NCBI GenBank assembly: GCA_019634615.1
Contig: JAHCAZ010000001.1
Location: 266,038-330,037, forward strand
Source: Opitutaceae bacterium
GTDB lineage: Bacteria > Verrucomicrobiota > Verrucomicrobiia > Opitutales > Opitutaceae
Reading direction: 5' to 3'
Length of the DNA stretch: 64,000 nucleotides
Shown: piece after piece, positions 33,269 to 41,747 of the stretch
Numbering within the stretch: position 1 is the first letter of the stretch
Layout of the letters: the number at the start of each line of letters is the position of its first letter
Made by a program: the position numbers and the translations under genes
The notes under the pieces: generated by a model
Told to the model about the DNA's origin: nothing
Databases searched by the model: none
The model's input: the letters and a program-made list of their open reading frames with translations, nothing else

Positions 33269-34168
33269 TCAGCGGACGGCCCGCGCGCGCATGCGGGCGT
33301 GGAAGAACCTCACGAGGGCTTCGAGGCGGTTTTCCGCGGTGCCGACGACGAGGCGGCTGAGCGGATCGGGGAACAGCTCGCGCCAGGCGGCCTCGCGCTG
33401 CGCGCGCCAGGCGGCGTGGGCAGCGCGCTCGGCGGCCGAGCCATCGAGGATGACGAGGCGGCCGGCGGTGGGATCGTAGGCGGCGAACGTGTCGTCGCCG
33501 GGGAGTTCGCGCTCCCAGGGATCATCCACGCGGAACCCCATGGTCTGGTAACGGCGCTGCATCACGGTCCAGCCCTCGGGCTCGGGCCGCGGCGGGAAGT
33601 CGCCGAGCCACAGCAGGACACTGTGCTTCGGCGCGGCGCGGGCGAGCAGGCGCCAGGGGATGACCGGGTTGCCGGCGGTCGCCGCCGGGGCCGGGCGGGA
33701 GAGGAGGGTGGCGGCGGCGTGGAGGATCTGGCCGCGGCCGCGCACCGGCTCGCGGAAGAGGTTGCCGTCGGGCGCGGCGTGGACGAAGCCGACGCGGTCG
33801 CGGTTGACCGCGCCGAGCAGCATCACGAGGCCCGCGAGCTCGAGCAGCGCCTCGCGCTTCGACTGCGCGCCCGAGCCGAAATGGAGCGAGGGTGAGTCCT
33901 CGAACACGACGAGCAGCGTGACCTCGCGCTCCTCGACGAACTTCTTGCGGTAGGGCTCGCCGAGGCGCGCGGTGACGTTCCAGTCGATGTCGCGCACGTC
34001 GTCGCCGAACGCATACTTCACCACCTGGTCGAACTCCATGCCCCGCCCGCGGAACGCCGAGCGGTACTCGCCGCTGAGCACGTTCTCCACCGCGTGCCGC
34101 ACGCGCCACTCCAGCTGGCGCAGCAGCGCCAGCGGGGAGGCGGGGGTGGGGGTGGTTTCGGCGGACAT
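33269..34168 (-). CDS. DUF58 domain protein of the Bat operon
   Basis: The 299-residue protein has the DUF58 core: VLSGEYRSAFRGRGMEFDQVVKYAFGDDVRDIDWNVTARLGEPYRKKFVEERE in short successive motifs. A vWA-like remainder follows with VVFEDSPSLHFGSG. Such proteins sit between MoxR and BatA in nearly all Bat operons and are believed to be partners of the MoxR ATPase. Here it has no membrane anchor. A type D palindrome separates it from moxR, which could tune expression within the operon. Confidence 0.92.
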   Translation of the reverse strand: MSAETTPTPASPLALLRQLEWRVRHAVENVLSGEYRSAFRGRGMEFDQVVKYAFGDDVRDIDWNVTARLGEPYRKKFVEEREVTLLVVFEDSPSLHFGSGAQSKREALLELAGLVMLLGAVNRDRVGFVHAAPDGNLFREPVRGRGQILHAAATLLSRPAPAATAGNPVIPWRLLARAAPKHSVLLWLGDFPPRPEPEGWTVMQRRYQTMGFRVDDPWERELPGDDTFAAYDPTAGRLVILDGSAAERAAHAAWRAQREAAWRELFPDPLSRLVVGTAENRLEALVRFFHARMRARAVR

Positions 34169-34180
34169 CGGTGGGATCGG

Positions 34181-34267
34181 TTTCTTTCCTCTTTCTCTTT
34201 ATCTTTCTCTTTCTCCCCGACGGGCGGCGAACGGGAGAAAGATAAAGAGAAAGAGGAAAGAGAAAGA
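34181..34267. repeat. Type D palindrome between moxR and the DUF58 gene
   Basis: A pyrimidine arm (units of CTTTCTCTTTATC) on the plus strand is followed after about 15 bases by its purine complement (GAGAAAGATAAAGAGAAAG). The shared stem exceeds 25 pairs. It fills nearly the whole 101-base gap inside the operon. Confidence 0.9.
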
Positions 34268-34269
34268 TT

Positions 34270-35229
34270 TCACTTCGCCGGCACCGGCGTCTGCGCCAGC
34301 ACCTGCGCGACGATCTTGTCGGTGGTGATCTCCTCCGCCTCGGCCTCGTAGGTCAGGCCGATGCGGTGGCGGAGGACGTCGGGGGCGAGTTCCTGGATGA
34401 GGGCGGGCGAGACGTAGTCCTGCCCGCGGAGCCAGGCGAGGGCGCGGCCGGCCTGGAAGAGGGCGAGCGAGGCGCGGGGCGAGGCGCCGAAGTTGAGGTA
34501 GCGCTTGCCGCTGCCGGCCTCGGCGAGGGCGCGGGTGCCGCGGACGAGCGCGAGGATGTAGCCCTGCACGGCGGGGGCGACGTGGATGCGGTCGACCTCG
34601 GCGCGGAGGGCGAGGAGCTCCTCGCCGCTGGAGGCCGCGGTGAGCACGGGCTGCTGCGTGACCTGGCCCCAGCGCTGCATCATGGAGGATTCCTCCTCGG
34701 CGCTCGGGTACTCGACGATGAGCTTGAAGAGGAAACGGTCGGTCTGCGCCTCGGGCAGCGGGTAGGTGCCCTCCTGCTCGATGGGGTTCTGCGTGGCCAT
34801 CACGAAGAACGGCTTGGGCAACGGGTGGGTGCCGCCGCCGATCGTCACCTGCCGTTCCTGCATGGCCTCGAGCAGGGCGCTCTGGACCTTGGCGGGGGCG
34901 CGGTTGATCTCGTCGGCGAGGACAAGGTTGGCGAAGATCGGGCCGCGGTGCGGGCTGAAGGCGCCGTCCTTCGGTGAGAAGATCATCGTGCCGACGACGT
35001 CGCTCGGCAGGAGGTCGGGGGTGAACTGGATGCGCTCGAACTGCACGCCGAGGGCCGTGCCGAGGGACTTGACGAGCAGCGTCTTGGCGAGGCCGGGCAT
35101 GCCCTCGAGGAGCACATGGCCGTTGGCCAGGAGGGCGACGAGCAGGCGCTCGACGACGGCATCCTGGCCGATGACGGCCTGGCCGATTTCATCGCGCAGT
35201 TTCTGGGACCAGGCGGGACCGGTGATCAT
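34270..35229 (-). CDS. moxR: MoxR-family AAA+ ATPase
   Basis: The 319-residue protein has Walker A EGMPGLAKT near residue 40, Walker B NLVLADEINRAPAKVQSALLEAM (here D-E-I-N) and sensor 1 MATQNPIEQEGTYPLPEAQTDRF. The C-terminal lid domain contains GASPRASLALFQAGRALA. MoxR ATPases act as chaperones that assemble or activate vWA proteins. This one heads the DUF58-batA-batB/C-batD operon. The frame is open far upstream, but ATG 35229 gives the family N-terminus. Confidence 0.95.
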   Translation of the reverse strand: MITGPAWSQKLRDEIGQAVIGQDAVVERLLVALLANGHVLLEGMPGLAKTLLVKSLGTALGVQFERIQFTPDLLPSDVVGTMIFSPKDGAFSPHRGPIFANLVLADEINRAPAKVQSALLEAMQERQVTIGGGTHPLPKPFFVMATQNPIEQEGTYPLPEAQTDRFLFKLIVEYPSAEEESSMMQRWGQVTQQPVLTAASSGEELLALRAEVDRIHVAPAVQGYILALVRGTRALAEAGSGKRYLNFGASPRASLALFQAGRALAWLRGQDYVSPALIQELAPDVLRHRIGLTYEAEAEEITTDKIVAQVLAQTPVPAK

Positions 35230-35308
35230 GGGTGATTGAGGCTGGTGGGAATGGCGGCATTTGACTCCGCCGACGGGGAATGGTTTCAAACAGAAAAGAG
35301 CCACCGCC

Positions 35309-35701
35309 ATGGCATTACCACCCCAAATCCACGAACGGCTGGCCGCCCTCGGCATCCGGCCCGGCGAGGTGGACGAGCGGTTCATCCTCGGCTCGGGCCA
35401 CGGGGGGCAGAAGCTGCAGAAAACGAGTTCCTGCGTGTGGCTGCGCCATCGTCCCACGGGCGTCGAGACGAGATGCCAGCGGGCGCGCTCGCAGTCGGCC
35501 AACCGGGAGCAGGCCTGGGCGGAGCTGTGCGCGAAGCTGGAGGCGCGGCAGCGCGCGGAACGGGCCGCCCTCATGGACGAGCGGGAGCAGGACCGCCGCC
35601 GGAACCGGCAGAAATCCCGCGGCCTGAAGGTCCGCATGATCCAGTCCAAGAAGCATCGCGCCGGCATCAAGGCGCACCGAGGCCGGCCGGATCGGGACTG
35701 A
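35309..35701 (+). CDS. Peptide chain release factor-like protein (GGQ domain only)
   Basis: The 130-residue protein carries the RF-1 catalytic domain. It includes RFILGSGHGGQKLQKTSSCVW with the GGQ motif near residue 37, RHRPTGVETRCQ and SQSANREQAWAEL. A basic C-terminal tail follows (RRRNRQKSRGLKVRMIQSKK). It lacks the codon-recognition domains of RF1/RF2. It therefore probably releases peptides from stalled ribosomes, like ArfB or the organellar C12orf65 type. ATG 35309 is preferred over the upstream ATG 35261 because homologous proteins begin shortly before the GGQ domain. Confidence 0.88.
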   Translation: MALPPQIHERLAALGIRPGEVDERFILGSGHGGQKLQKTSSCVWLRHRPTGVETRCQRARSQSANREQAWAELCAKLEARQRAERAALMDEREQDRRRNRQKSRGLKVRMIQSKKHRAGIKAHRGRPDRD

Positions 35702-36078
35702 AGTCCGGGAGGGCGGCGACCGGTTGTCCAGGCCGGCGCGGAACGATAGTTTTCGCGTAAGGTTGGCCAAAAGATGCACAGACGCTGGCGGTGATTGGGA
35801 CCATGATGGCGGTGATAACATGGGCACATACCCGACCAAGGAACCCGCGGCGGCACCGGAGAGATTCGCCCTGCCGGTACGCACGGTTGCGAACGAGCTT
35901 CCCCAGGAGCTTTCCCGGCTCGGCGGGCGGAACGGGCACCCGGTGAAGGCGGCCGCGATCCCGAGGTCGCGCCCGCGCGCGGGGCTCCCCGCCTTCGGTT
36001 TCACGGAAGACAGCCGCCCGACGATCCTGGCGGCCCCACGCGGCTAGAGGCGCGCCTCCGGCCAGACCGCACCACCCT
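35702..36078. other. 377-base gap without a convincing gene
   Basis: The gap lies between the RF-like gene and the gene at 36079. A plus-strand frame from ATG 35820 to 36047 (75 codons) has no recognisable motif and a poor ribosome-binding site. The minus-strand frames are extensions of shadow frames. The first 120 bases are less GC-rich than the surroundings and could hold a promoter. GAGGCGCGCCTC, a perfect 12-base palindrome, lies near 36047. Confidence 0.4.
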
Positions 36079-37143
36079 ATGAGCGTAGCGTTCGACATCA
36101 CCCGCGTCGGCGGGCAACTCCGTCAGGTCAAGTTCCGCATCGGCCGCCAGACCGTGGAGCCGTTCTCCACCGCGCCGTGGTGCGACCAGCCGGAGGCCAG
36201 GAAGCTCATCCCCCTGCTGCGCGAACTGCGGGGTGATTTCTTCTGCGCGCCCTTTGGCGCCGGCCCGGCCTGGCGGGGCGAGGCGCACCCGCCCCATGGC
36301 GAACCCGCCAACGCCACCTGGAAAGTGAAGGCATCGGCCGGCGGCCGCCTCGTCGCCACGCTGCAGACCCGCATCCGGCCCGGCCGGATCACCAAGGTCA
36401 TCGAGGCCCGGGAGGGCGAAACCAACCTCTACCAGGCCCACCTGCTGGAGGGTTTCCAGGGCCGGATGTGCCTGGGCCACCACGCCATGCTCGACTTCAA
36501 GCGCAACGGACCGGGCCTCATCTCCACGAGCAGGCTGCGCCTCGCCCAGGTCCTCCCGGCCCCGTTCGAAGACCCCGCCCAGGGCGGTTACTGCTCGCTC
36601 AAGCAAGGGGCTTGGTTTCGCCGGCTCGACCGCGTGCCCATGGCCAATGGCGGGATGACCGATCTCACCCGCTTCCCCGCCCGGGAGGGCTTCGAGGACC
36701 TCGTGATGCTGCAGCACCAGGACGCGGACGATTTTGCATGGGCCGCCGTCGTTTTCCCGGCCCGGAAGTTCGTCTGGTTCTCCTTGAAGAACCCCGCGCA
36801 TCTCGCCTCCACCGTGATGTGGCACTCGAACGGCGGGCGCAATTACCCGCCCTGGAGCGGGCGCCACCGCGGCGTGCTCGGCATCGAGGACGTCACCGCC
36901 TATTTCCACCTCGGCCTCGCCGCCTCGCTGGCGGACAATCCCTGGCGGGCCAAGGGCGTGCCCACCTCGGTGGCGCTGTCGCGGAGCCGGTGCACCCGCA
37001 TCCCCTACATCATGGGCGTCGCCCCGCTGCCCGCGGGGTTCGGCTCCGTCCACCGCATCCAGCGCACGGCCACCGGGATCCGGCTCCAGTCCGCCGGCGG
37101 CGCGTGCATCGACCACGCCGTCGATACCGCCTTCATCCAGTAA
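36079..37143 (+). CDS. Protein of unknown function next to a PfkB-type kinase
   Basis: The 354-residue soluble protein has many aromatic and strand-forming segments: PFSTAPWCDQ, RGDFFCAPFGAG, LHGHHAMLDF-like and FPARKFVWFSLKNP. It also has a WHSNGGRNYPPW block with His and Asn that could line a sugar pocket. The overall strand pattern recalls aldose-1-epimerase-like beta-sandwiches (galactose mutarotase fold, DUF4432-like), but no catalytic His pair can be assigned. It has no signal peptide. It is 17 bases ahead of the PfkB-like kinase gene and is probably cotranscribed, so carbohydrate handling is likely. I do not recognise the exact family. Confidence 0.7.
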   Translation: MSVAFDITRVGGQLRQVKFRIGRQTVEPFSTAPWCDQPEARKLIPLLRELRGDFFCAPFGAGPAWRGEAHPPHGEPANATWKVKASAGGRLVATLQTRIRPGRITKVIEAREGETNLYQAHLLEGFQGRMCLGHHAMLDFKRNGPGLISTSRLRLAQVLPAPFEDPAQGGYCSLKQGAWFRRLDRVPMANGGMTDLTRFPAREGFEDLVMLQHQDADDFAWAAVVFPARKFVWFSLKNPAHLASTVMWHSNGGRNYPPWSGRHRGVLGIEDVTAYFHLGLAASLADNPWRAKGVPTSVALSRSRCTRIPYIMGVAPLPAGFGSVHRIQRTATGIRLQSAGGACIDHAVDTAFIQ

Positions 37144-37160
37144 CCGCCCCCGGGCCCACC

Positions 37161-38258
37161 ATGAGCACCACCATGAAGAAATACACCGACTTCCTCCGCG
37201 ACCTCCGCGGCAAAATCCTGCTCGGCTGCGATGGCTTCGTCGACGAGACCTATGAGATCGTCGAAGTGAGGAAGAGCCTGTCCGAGTTCACGCCGATGAA
37301 ACGGCTCAGGCAGTTCGGCGAGCTGCTCGTCGAGCGGGCGGACGGCGGGGTGGGCCTCGAGCTCGTGCCCAAGCGGCGCTGCGAGGGCGGGTTTGCCATC
37401 AACACGGGCCGGGTGGCCGCGTGCCTGGGCCTGATGCCCCGGCTGCCGGGCCTTTACGGCGGCAAGGCGATCGATCCGGCCTACGAGCCGTTCAAGGAGA
37501 TCTGCGAGCTGCATTCGCTCGGCGACCCCGCGCTGACGATCGCCCTGGAGTTCGGCGACGGGAAGGTCCTGATGAGCAACCTCGAGGCGGTCTCTAGCCT
37601 GAACTGGGGCGACTTCGAGCGGCACTTTGGCGAAAGCAAGCTCAGGGAGATGTTCTCCGGCGTCGATATCCTGGGCCTGGGCTACTGGTCGCTGACGGCG
37701 AACTTCGACGAGCTCCTCAAGGGGTTCATGAAGCAGTATGAAACCACCACGCCCCCGCGCCGGATGTTCTTCGACTTCGCGGACATCAAGAAAAAGTCCA
37801 GCGAGAGCTTCATCAGGAGCCTGGAGTTGATCCAGTCCTTCAGCGGCCGGATCCCCATGGTGTTCAGCCTGAACGAGCATGAGGTGCTGGAGCTGTTTGC
37901 CCGGATCGGCGTCGCCCGTCCGGCGCTGACCCCGCAGGCGATCAGCGCGGCCCTGACCGTCGCGCGCCAAAAGATCGGCTTCGCCGAGCTGGTCGTCCAC
38001 ACGCCGGAGTTCGCCGCCGCCTCCAGCGCGGCCGAGGGCGAAGCCCACGCCCTCCAGGAGCGCCAGACCAAGGTCGTGCGCCTGGCCGGCGCCGGCGACA
38101 GCTTCAATGGCGGCTACCTCTGCGCGTCCCTCGGGGACCTGTCCCTCAAGGAACGCCTCGTCGTGGCCAACGCGGTGACCGCCTTCTTCGTCACCCACGG
38201 CACGCCGCCGAACCGGGAGGAACTCCGCGCCCAGATCGAGCAGGCCGCGGACAAGTGA
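37161..38258 (+). CDS. PfkB-family carbohydrate kinase
   Basis: The 365-residue protein is of the ribokinase/PfkB type, with an N-terminal GKILLGCDGFVDETYEIV substrate strand, CEGGFAINTGRVAACLGL, and the anion-hole and catalytic motif RLAGAGDSFNGGY (GAGD with Asp as base) near residue 312. It differs from fructokinases in its N-terminal region, so the sugar substrate is not clear. It follows the unknown protein by 17 bases, implying a joint pathway. Confidence 0.88.
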   Translation: MSTTMKKYTDFLRDLRGKILLGCDGFVDETYEIVEVRKSLSEFTPMKRLRQFGELLVERADGGVGLELVPKRRCEGGFAINTGRVAACLGLMPRLPGLYGGKAIDPAYEPFKEICELHSLGDPALTIALEFGDGKVLMSNLEAVSSLNWGDFERHFGESKLREMFSGVDILGLGYWSLTANFDELLKGFMKQYETTTPPRRMFFDFADIKKKSSESFIRSLELIQSFSGRIPMVFSLNEHEVLELFARIGVARPALTPQAISAALTVARQKIGFAELVVHTPEFAAASSAAEGEAHALQERQTKVVRLAGAGDSFNGGYLCASLGDLSLKERLVVANAVTAFFVTHGTPPNREELRAQIEQAADK

Positions 38259-38278
38259 CCATCCCCAGCCGGGTCCGC

Positions 38279-38321
38279 CGAGGCTACCGTCGGGGCGAGG
38301 CGATGGCGCGCCCCGGCCTAC
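38279..38321. repeat. Type H palindrome in a convergent gap
   Basis: GAGGCTACCGTCGGGGCG and CGCGCCCCGGCCTACG make an imperfect hairpin between the PfkB-like gene and the MOSC gene. The CCTACG end supplies the TAG stop of the minus-strand gene. GGCCTACG also appears near 4404. Confidence 0.55.
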
Positions 38322-39130
38322 GCCAGCGGCGTCACCGCGTCGCCGACGTGCAGCCGGCCCGACTTGGTCTCGTGGATCAGGTTCTGGCCGAAGTTCACGT
38401 CGCCCGGGTCGTTGGCGTCGCGGCGGAACGTGGCTAGGGTGCGGAGCGGTTCCTTGTACCGGACCGCCGTCGCCTGGTCGGTGGTCGTGATGATGCACCG
38501 GGCGCACGGGCCGGCGGCGCGGAAGACGGCGGCTCCGATGCGCACCCGCGTCCACGTGTCCTCCGCAAACGCCGGGCAGCCGGCGATGACGACGTTGGGG
38601 CGGAAGCGGTTCATGGGCACGGGTTCCTCGGCCTGCGTGACCAGCCGGTCGTTGAGGTCGGCGAGGGAGGCCTCGCTCAGGGCGAGCAGCGGGTAGGCGT
38701 CGGCGAAGGTCACGACATCACCTGGCTGCGCCTGGCTCGGTTTCACTGGCCGGCGGTAATCCGCGCCCATGCGCACGAGGCGGCACGGGTGGCGCAGGAA
38801 ATCCGACAGCCACACGGCGATCTCGACGCCGCAGTCCACGGCCTGGACCGTGTCGCGCCAGATCTGCACCGTCGCGGGCGGCCCGTCGTCCGCAAGGCCC
38901 ACGGCGGCGGAGCCGTGCTGCGGATGGCGGAGAATGAGTTCGGTGCGGCCGAGCTCGGTGTCGATCAGCGCCATGCGGGGCAGGACGCGCTGGGTGAGGA
39001 ACCGGCCGGTGTCGTCGACGACGAGGAACCGCCGGTCGCCGACGAGCCCGTGGGCGTCGAGCGCGGCCTCGCGCACGGCGACGCCGCGCAGCGACTTGAC
39101 GGGGTAGATGTAGAGTCCGCTGAGGTGCAC
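38318..39130 (-). CDS. MOSC domain protein, YcbX-like
   Basis: The 270-residue protein has an N-terminal MOSC_N beta-barrel (LYIYPVKSLRGVAV, HGLVGDRRFLVVDDTGRFLTQR) and a C-terminal MOSC domain. The latter holds MNRFRPNVVI, GPCARCIITTTDQAT with the Cys that would ligate the molybdenum cofactor, and VNFGQNLI. It lacks the ferredoxin domain that E. coli YcbX carries at its C-terminus. It may reduce N-hydroxylated compounds. The only sensible start is GTG 39130, 11 bases after the rmuC stop. Confidence 0.85.
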   Translation of the reverse strand: MHLSGLYIYPVKSLRGVAVREAALDAHGLVGDRRFLVVDDTGRFLTQRVLPRMALIDTELGRTELILRHPQHGSAAVGLADDGPPATVQIWRDTVQAVDCGVEIAVWLSDFLRHPCRLVRMGADYRRPVKPSQAQPGDVVTFADAYPLLALSEASLADLNDRLVTQAEEPVPMNRFRPNVVIAGCPAFAEDTWTRVRIGAAVFRAAGPCARCIITTTDQATAVRYKEPLRTLATFRRDANDPGDVNFGQNLIHETKSGRLHVGDAVTPLA

Positions 39131-39141
39131 GGCGGCGCGCG

Positions 39142-40422
39142 TCAGCTGCGCTTGGCCACCTCGCGCACGGCCGTCTCGACCGGGCCGGGCTCGGGCAGGG
39201 CCTTGGCGCCCTTGGCGCCGAGCTCGTTGAACTTGCGCGCGCCGGGCAGCACCGTCTGCTCGAAGGAACCGATCGCGGCGTTGTACGAGCGCGTGGCGGC
39301 GTCGAGGCCCTTGCCGACCTTCTCGAGGTGCTCGGCGAAGGTGGCCACGCGGTCGTGCAGCTCGCGGCCGAGGCGGCTGATCTCCTCGGCGTTCTTCGAC
39401 ACGGCCTCCTGGCGCCAGCCGTAGGCGGCGGCCTTGAGGAGCGCGATCAGCGTCGCGGGCGTGGCGAGGAGGACCCTCTTGGCGATGCCGCGGTCGATGA
39501 GCGTGGGCTCGGCCTGCAGCGCGCCGGAGAGGAACTGGTCGCCGGGGAGGAAGAGCACCACGAACTCGGGCGAGGGCTGGAACTGCGCCCAGTAGTCCTT
39601 GCTGCCGAGGGCGTCGATGTGCCCGCGCACCTTGGCGGCGTGCTCGGCGAGCTTGGCGGTGCGCACGGTGTCGTCCGCCGCGTTGGCCGCCTCGCGGTAG
39701 GCATCGTTGGGCGCCTTGGCGTCGACCACGATCTGCTGGCCGCCGGGCAGGCGCACGACGAGGTCGGCGCGGAAGGCCCCGGCCGTTTCCTGCTCGGTGA
39801 AGTCGCAGTAGGCGCTCATGCCGGACAGCTCGACGACGCGGCGCAGCTGGAGCTCGCCCCACGTGCCGGCGGCGGTGGTGGAGCGCAGGGCGGTGGAGAG
39901 CTTGGCGGCCTCGGCCTGGAGCTGGCCCTGCGTGGTCGTGAGCGACTTGAGCTGCTCGGAGAGCTGGCCGTACGCGGTGGCGCGGGCCTGCTCGATCTCG
40001 CCGATCTTGGTGCCGACCTTCTCGAGCGACTCGCGCAGCGGCTTCACCAGGGCGTCGATCGCCTGCTGGCGCTTGCCGAGGTCGTCGGCCGACTGCTGGT
40101 GGAGCTTGCCGAAGGTCTCGCGGGCGAGGTTGAGAAACTCGACGGAGTTGCGGCTGAGCGCGTCGGCCGAGAGCGCCTTGAACTCGGTGGCGAGCCGCTC
40201 GTGGGCCTCGCGCTCGGCGGCGAGGGCGGTCTCGAGGCGCGCCTGGGCGGTGCGCAGCTCGGTTTCCGTGGCGCGCAGGGTCGCGACTTCCGCGGTGAGC
40301 CGGGCGTTCTCCTCCTCGCGCGCCCGCAGGCGCTCGACCAGGGCGGCGCGGCGACCATGGAGGAGGAGCCAGGTGACAAAGGCGGCCGCGGCGGCGAGGA
40401 GCAGGGTGATGGTAAAATTCAC
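39142..40422 (-). CDS. rmuC: DNA recombination protein RmuC
   Basis: The 426-residue protein has an N-terminal membrane helix (TLLLAAAAAFVTWLLL), a long coiled coil (residues 30-180) and the RmuC nuclease-like core. The core shows GTWGELQLRRVVELSGM, DLVVRLPGGQQIVVDAKAP (conserved D-x-K) and EFVVLFLPGDQFLSGAL. RmuC limits inversions at short inverted repeats. That role is notable in a genome region full of palindromes. GTG 40422 is used as start. Longer versions would begin before the membrane helix. Confidence 0.9.
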   Translation of the reverse strand: MNFTITLLLAAAAAFVTWLLLHGRRAALVERLRAREEENARLTAEVATLRATETELRTAQARLETALAAEREAHERLATEFKALSADALSRNSVEFLNLARETFGKLHQQSADDLGKRQQAIDALVKPLRESLEKVGTKIGEIEQARATAYGQLSEQLKSLTTTQGQLQAEAAKLSTALRSTTAAGTWGELQLRRVVELSGMSAYCDFTEQETAGAFRADLVVRLPGGQQIVVDAKAPNDAYREAANAADDTVRTAKLAEHAAKVRGHIDALGSKDYWAQFQPSPEFVVLFLPGDQFLSGALQAEPTLIDRGIAKRVLLATPATLIALLKAAAYGWRQEAVSKNAEEISRLGRELHDRVATFAEHLEKVGKGLDAATRSYNAAIGSFEQTVLPGARKFNELGAKGAKALPEPGPVETAVREVAKRS

Positions 40423-40564
40423 GTAAAGTCGGCGGACGAGGGTTAAGGGCAATCCGTTGGCGGATGCGTTCCTTGACACAAGGTTACGCGAACTGCAAAC
40501 ACGCGTATGCCCCATTCGGGCCTATCCGCGGTCGGGCATGTTTTGCGTCCAGCCAAGTCTTCCC

Positions 40565-41704
40565 GTGACAGAAAATACTACCCTCAACGCCCCGCCGGCC
40601 GAGAAACCCGCCGTGCTGGTGGTCGATGACGAATACGGTCCCCGCGAGTCCATCGCCTTCACGCTCGCCGCGGAATTTGCCGTCGAAACCGCCGGCCGGG
40701 CGGTCGAGGCCCTGGCCAAGATCAGGGAGAAGCCGTACGCGGTCATCGTCCTCGACATCCGCATGCCCGAGATGGACGGCATCCGCGCGCTCGAGGAGCT
40801 GCGCAAGGTCGACGCGGAAGTCGCGGTGATCATGCTCACCGGCTACGGCACGCTGCTCACGGCGCAGCAGGCGATGCTGGCCGGCGCGAACCAGTACCTG
40901 CGCAAGCCGCCGGACGTGGCGGAGCTGGTCGAGGCGGTGCGCAAGCAGGCGCAGGCCACGCGCGTGCGCCGCCGCCAGGCGCACATCAACCGCGAGACGG
41001 CCGCGATGAACGCCGCGCTCCAGCGCGAGATCGCGCAGAACGAGCCGCAGATCTGGCAGGCGCGCGCCTCGGTCGAGCTCGTCCACGATCTCAACAACCC
41101 CCTCACCGTGGTCATCGGCTACTCGACCCTGCTGCTCGAGGAGGCCCGGACGATCGCCGCGGCCGACCCGGAGCGCGGCAAGCGCATGGCGGAGTATGCC
41201 GCCATGGTCGAGAAGGCCGCCGAGTACTGCCAGCACCTCTCCGAGAACTGGCGCCAGGGCGCCCGCCGCGCCGCCGAGTACCGGCCGGTGGACCTGCTGA
41301 AGGTGATCGACGAGGTCTGCCAGGTGATCTTCTTCAACAACCTCCGGATCCGCCGCAGCGGGCTGGCCGAGGCGGTCGTGCGCGGCTCGGCGTTCGAGCT
41401 GATGCGCATCTTCCAGAACCTCTTCAAGAACGCCCAGGAGGCGGGCGCCTCGGAGCTGGAGCTCGCGGTCAGCCGCCAGGGCGGCGAGCTGGAGCTGGTC
41501 CTCCGCGACAACGGCGCGGGCATGTCGCCCGAGGCGCTGCAGCGCGCGCAGAAGGGCGGGTTCACGAGCAAGGCCTCGGGCACGGGCCTCGGCCTCAACA
41601 TCTGCCGGCACCTGCTGGCGGCCCACGGCGCCAGCCTGGCGATCGAGTCCGCGCCCGGCAAGGGCACGAAGGTGCGCCTGGTGTTCCCGGCCGCCAAAGC
41701 GTGA
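40565..41704 (+). CDS. Hybrid receiver-histidine kinase
   Basis: The 379-residue soluble protein begins with a receiver domain (VLVVDDEYGPRE, phospho-acceptor Asp in VIVLDIRMPEMDG, Lys in YLRKPP). It continues into a dimerisation domain with ELVHDLNNPLTVVIGYS (phospho-accepting His). It ends in an intact ATPase with N-box NLFKNAQEAG, G1 LRDNGAGM and G2 GTGLGLNICRHL. Receiver-first hybrids pass phosphate from another kinase. GTG 40565 is chosen, and ATG 40538 is an alternative. It is divergent from rmuC and 43 bases ahead of the ketosynthase-like gene. Confidence 0.88.
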   Translation: MTENTTLNAPPAEKPAVLVVDDEYGPRESIAFTLAAEFAVETAGRAVEALAKIREKPYAVIVLDIRMPEMDGIRALEELRKVDAEVAVIMLTGYGTLLTAQQAMLAGANQYLRKPPDVAELVEAVRKQAQATRVRRRQAHINRETAAMNAALQREIAQNEPQIWQARASVELVHDLNNPLTVVIGYSTLLLEEARTIAAADPERGKRMAEYAAMVEKAAEYCQHLSENWRQGARRAAEYRPVDLLKVIDEVCQVIFFNNLRIRRSGLAEAVVRGSAFELMRIFQNLFKNAQEAGASELELAVSRQGGELELVLRDNGAGMSPEALQRAQKGGFTSKASGTGLGLNICRHLLAAHGASLAIESAPGKGTKVRLVFPAAKA

Positions 41705-41747
41705 GCCACCCCGCGTCCCCAGTCCGCGGCCTCGCCCGCGCCCCGCG

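Noticed and set aside
40473..40511. TTGACA followed by TATGCC before the hybrid kinase gene
   Set aside because: The spacing is about 27 bases and no acceptable -10 lies 16-18 bases downstream of TTGACA.
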